Assembly (NCBI GenBank): GCA_945614335.1 | Contig: CALZAP010000079.1 | Span: forward strand, 1-6,626 | DNA length: 6,626 nucleotides | Source of the DNA: an uncultured Prevotella sp. | GTDB lineage: Bacteria > Bacteroidota > Bacteroidia > Bacteroidales > Bacteroidaceae | Direction of reading: 5' to 3' | Shown: positions 4,991 through 6,626 of the stretch, in pieces | Layout: each line of letters begins with the position of its first letter | Position numbering within the stretch: position 1 is the first letter of the stretch | The notes under the pieces: generated by a model | The model's database searches: none | What the model was told of the DNA's origin: nothing | The model's input: only the letters and a program-made list of their open reading frames with translations | Translations under genes and position numbers: made by a program

Positions 4991-6626
4991 TTAGGAAGTT
5001 AAAGAAGTTGGAATTATCTTCAGTTTATCGTTCTCATTGTCTTTGTCAATCACTATCTTGTCTCCCTTGGCAATGGTCTCGTTGATGATCATCTCGCTGA
5101 GAGAGTCCTCGATATGGTTTTGCAGGGCTCGTTTCAGCGGTCGGGCACCGAACTGAATGTCGTATCCTTTCTTTGCCACGAAATCCTTGGCTTCGGTGGT
5201 AATCTCGATGTCGTATCCGAGTTTTGCTATTCGGTCCACGAGAGGCTTTATCTCTATGTCGACAATCTTTCTGATGGCATTGAGGTCCAGCTGGTCGAAG
5301 GTGATGATTTCGTCGAGTCGGTTAAGGAATTCCGGTGAGAACTGCTTGCTAAGGGCCTTTTGTATGATGTTGCGGGCATACTCCTTGTCCTTTTCGTTTG
5401 TAGCCATTCCGTTCACCATGCCGGCGGCATTGAATCCCACACCGTGCTGGAACTCCTTGAGCTGTCGTGTTCCGGCGTTGCTGGTCATGATTATCACAGT
5501 GTTGCGGAAATCGATGAGTCGTCCCGAACCGTCGGTAAGTCTTCCTTCGTCGAGCACCTGCAGCAGCATGTTGAACACGTTGGCGTGTGCCTTTTCTATT
5601 TCGTCAAGCAAGACGATGGAGTAGGGGCGTCGTCTTACCTTTTCGGTCAGCTGTCCGCCTTCCTCGTAGCCGACATATCCCGGAGGAGCTCCCACAAGTC
5701 TCGACACGTTGAAGCTCTCCCCGTATTCGCTCATGTCGACACGTATCAGTGCGTCTTTTGTGCCGAACATGTATTCCGCAAGTTTTTTGGCGAGATAAGT
5801 CTTTCCCACACCGGTAGGGCCGAGGAACATGAACACACCGATGGGGTGGTTGGGGTCTCTCAGTCCGATGCGGTTTCTCTGTATGGCCTTCACCATCTTG
5901 TCTATGGCGTTGTCCTGCGCCACCACTTGCGACTTCAGTGTGGGAGCCATGTTTCTGAGTCTTTGGTTTTCCGACTCGCACAGTCTCTGTACCGGCACGC
6001 CGGAGATGCGTGCCACCACGTCAGCCACGTCAGTATCGTCCACCTGGTGTGTCTCCTTGTTCTTTATGTTTTGAGCCTCTTCCTGCATGTCTCTCAGGCG
6101 AGCCTCTTCGATGAGTTCCATGTCGCGTAGGCTGGCAGCCAGTTTGTAGTCCTGGTTTTTCACTGCCTCCTGCTTTTTTTCCTTTATCTCGTTAATTTCT
6201 TTCTGCAACTTTATGATTTCAGGCGACATTGCGAACTTGGTGACGTGGATATGAGCTCCCGCCTCGTCGAGCGCGTCGATGGCCTTGTCGGGGAACTGTC
6301 TGTCGTTGATGTATTGTTCGGTCAGTTCCACGCATACTTTCAGTGCGTTGTCTGAATAGCTCACGCTGTGGTGTTGCTCGTATCTTTCTCTAATGTTTTT
6401 CAGTATCTGCAATGTCTCGTCGGTGGAAGTAGGCTCTACGATGATTTTCTGGAATCGTCTTTCTAAAGCCCCGTCTTTCTCAATGCTTTTCCTGTATTCG
6501 TCGAGTGTAGTGGCTCCGATGCACTGTATCATGCCCCTTGCCAACGACGGTTTGAGGATGTTTGCGGCATCCATGGTGCCAGGAGCGGAGCCGGCTCCTA
6601 CAAGAGTGTGTATCTCGTCGATGAAG
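4991..6626 (-). CDS. clpC: ClpC, AAA+ unfoldase of the ClpCP protease (5' end cut off by window)
   Basis: An ATP-driven ring chaperone that unfolds proteins and threads them into ClpP in the cytoplasm. 544 residues are visible and the frame is open to the window edge; family members have about 800-850, so roughly 300 N-terminal residues (Clp-N domain, first Walker A) are missing. Counting from the first complete codon (6625-6623): FIDEIHTLVGAG (1-12) is the first Walker B, GATTLDEYRK (37-46) sensor 1, LERRFQ (54-59) the Arg fingers. A short middle domain follows (about 132-197) with the UVR-like QDYKLAASLRD (158-168), which separates ClpC from ClpB with its long M domain. The second ATPase has GPTGVGKT (269-276), pore loop GYVG (316-319), VLLDE (338-342), TSNAG (381-385), FLNR (433-436) and GARPLKRA (493-500). 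VGF (396-398) is the ClpP-docking tripeptide. The start and promoter are outside the window. Confidence 0.97.
   Translation of the reverse strand, partial: FIDEIHTLVGAGSAPGTMDAANILKPSLARGMIQCIGATTLDEYRKSIEKDGALERRFQKIIVEPTSTDETLQILKNIRERYEQHHSVSYSDNALKVCVELTEQYINDRQFPDKAIDALDEAGAHIHVTKFAMSPEIIKLQKEINEIKEKKQEAVKNQDYKLAASLRDMELIEEARLRDMQEEAQNIKNKETHQVDDTDVADVVARISGVPVQRLCESENQRLRNMAPTLKSQVVAQDNAIDKMVKAIQRNRIGLRDPNHPIGVFMFLGPTGVGKTYLAKKLAEYMFGTKDALIRVDMSEYGESFNVSRLVGAPPGYVGYEEGGQLTEKVRRRPYSIVLLDEIEKAHANVFNMLLQVLDEGRLTDGSGRLIDFRNTVIIMTSNAGTRQLKEFQHGVGFNAAGMVNGMATNEKDKEYARNIIQKALSKQFSPEFLNRLDEIITFDQLDLNAIRKIVDIEIKPLVDRIAKLGYDIEITTEAKDFVAKKGYDIQFGARPLKRALQNHIEDSLSEMIINETIAKGDKIVIDKDNENDKLKIIPTSLTS

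Noticed and set aside
4977..5010. Weak inverted repeat (CAACTT at 4977-4982, AAGTTG at 5005-5010) around the clpC stop codon as a terminator
   Set aside because: The stem is only 6 bp and AT-rich, the loop is long, and no T-tract follows in the direction of transcription, so it would not be expected to end transcription.
5360..6130. Plus-strand open frame of 256 codons opposite clpC
   Set aside because: Long, but it lies entirely inside the conserved ClpC coding sequence on the other strand. Its His/Val/Ser-rich composition is typical of antisense readings, and it has no family motifs.

Overview
The window looks like ordinary chromosomal DNA from a Bacteroidota bacterium, probably order Bacteroidales; a Prevotella-like genus is only a guess. 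The evidence is two divergent promoters that match the Bacteroides primary-sigma consensus (TTTG, 19-21 bp, TAnnTTTG), A-rich leaders without clear Shine-Dalgarno sequences, and the presence of Kdo synthesis (a Gram-negative outer membrane) alongside a ClpC-type chaperone and exported hydrolases. I see no mobile elements, CRISPR arrays, tRNA or rRNA genes, or phage genes.

Layout, left to right. Positions 1-634 (minus strand, running off the left edge) hold most of kdsA, the Kdo-8-phosphate synthase of lipopolysaccharide inner-core synthesis, of the metal-dependent (Cys) class. Positions 635-830 are a divergent promoter region, with one consensus promoter for kdsA and one for the gene at 831-2402. 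That plus-strand gene encodes a 523-residue FAD-dependent dehydrogenase of the COG2509 type with no known substrate. It ends 14 bp inside the end of the next gene, which is convergent.

Positions 2389-6626 are a minus-strand series in the order of transcription clpC, then an exported CpdB/UshA-type nucleotidase, then an exported alpha/beta hydrolase. The gaps are 35 and 17 bp and no consensus promoter is visible in them, so one transcript is likely, at least for the last two genes. ClpC (cut by the right edge, lacking its N-terminal part) is a cytoplasmic AAA+ unfoldase that feeds ClpP. The two downstream proteins carry signal peptides and would act in the periplasm or at the surface. Together they suggest scavenging of phosphorylated and esterified substrates, though the link to ClpC may be only positional.

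I found no convincing undescribed system. The points most worth a second look are the substituted metal-site motif (GHDN) and CpdB-like substrate pocket of the nucleotidase, the tail-to-tail gene overlap, the orphan FAD enzyme sharing a control region with kdsA, and the conserved ClpC M-domain switch residues.
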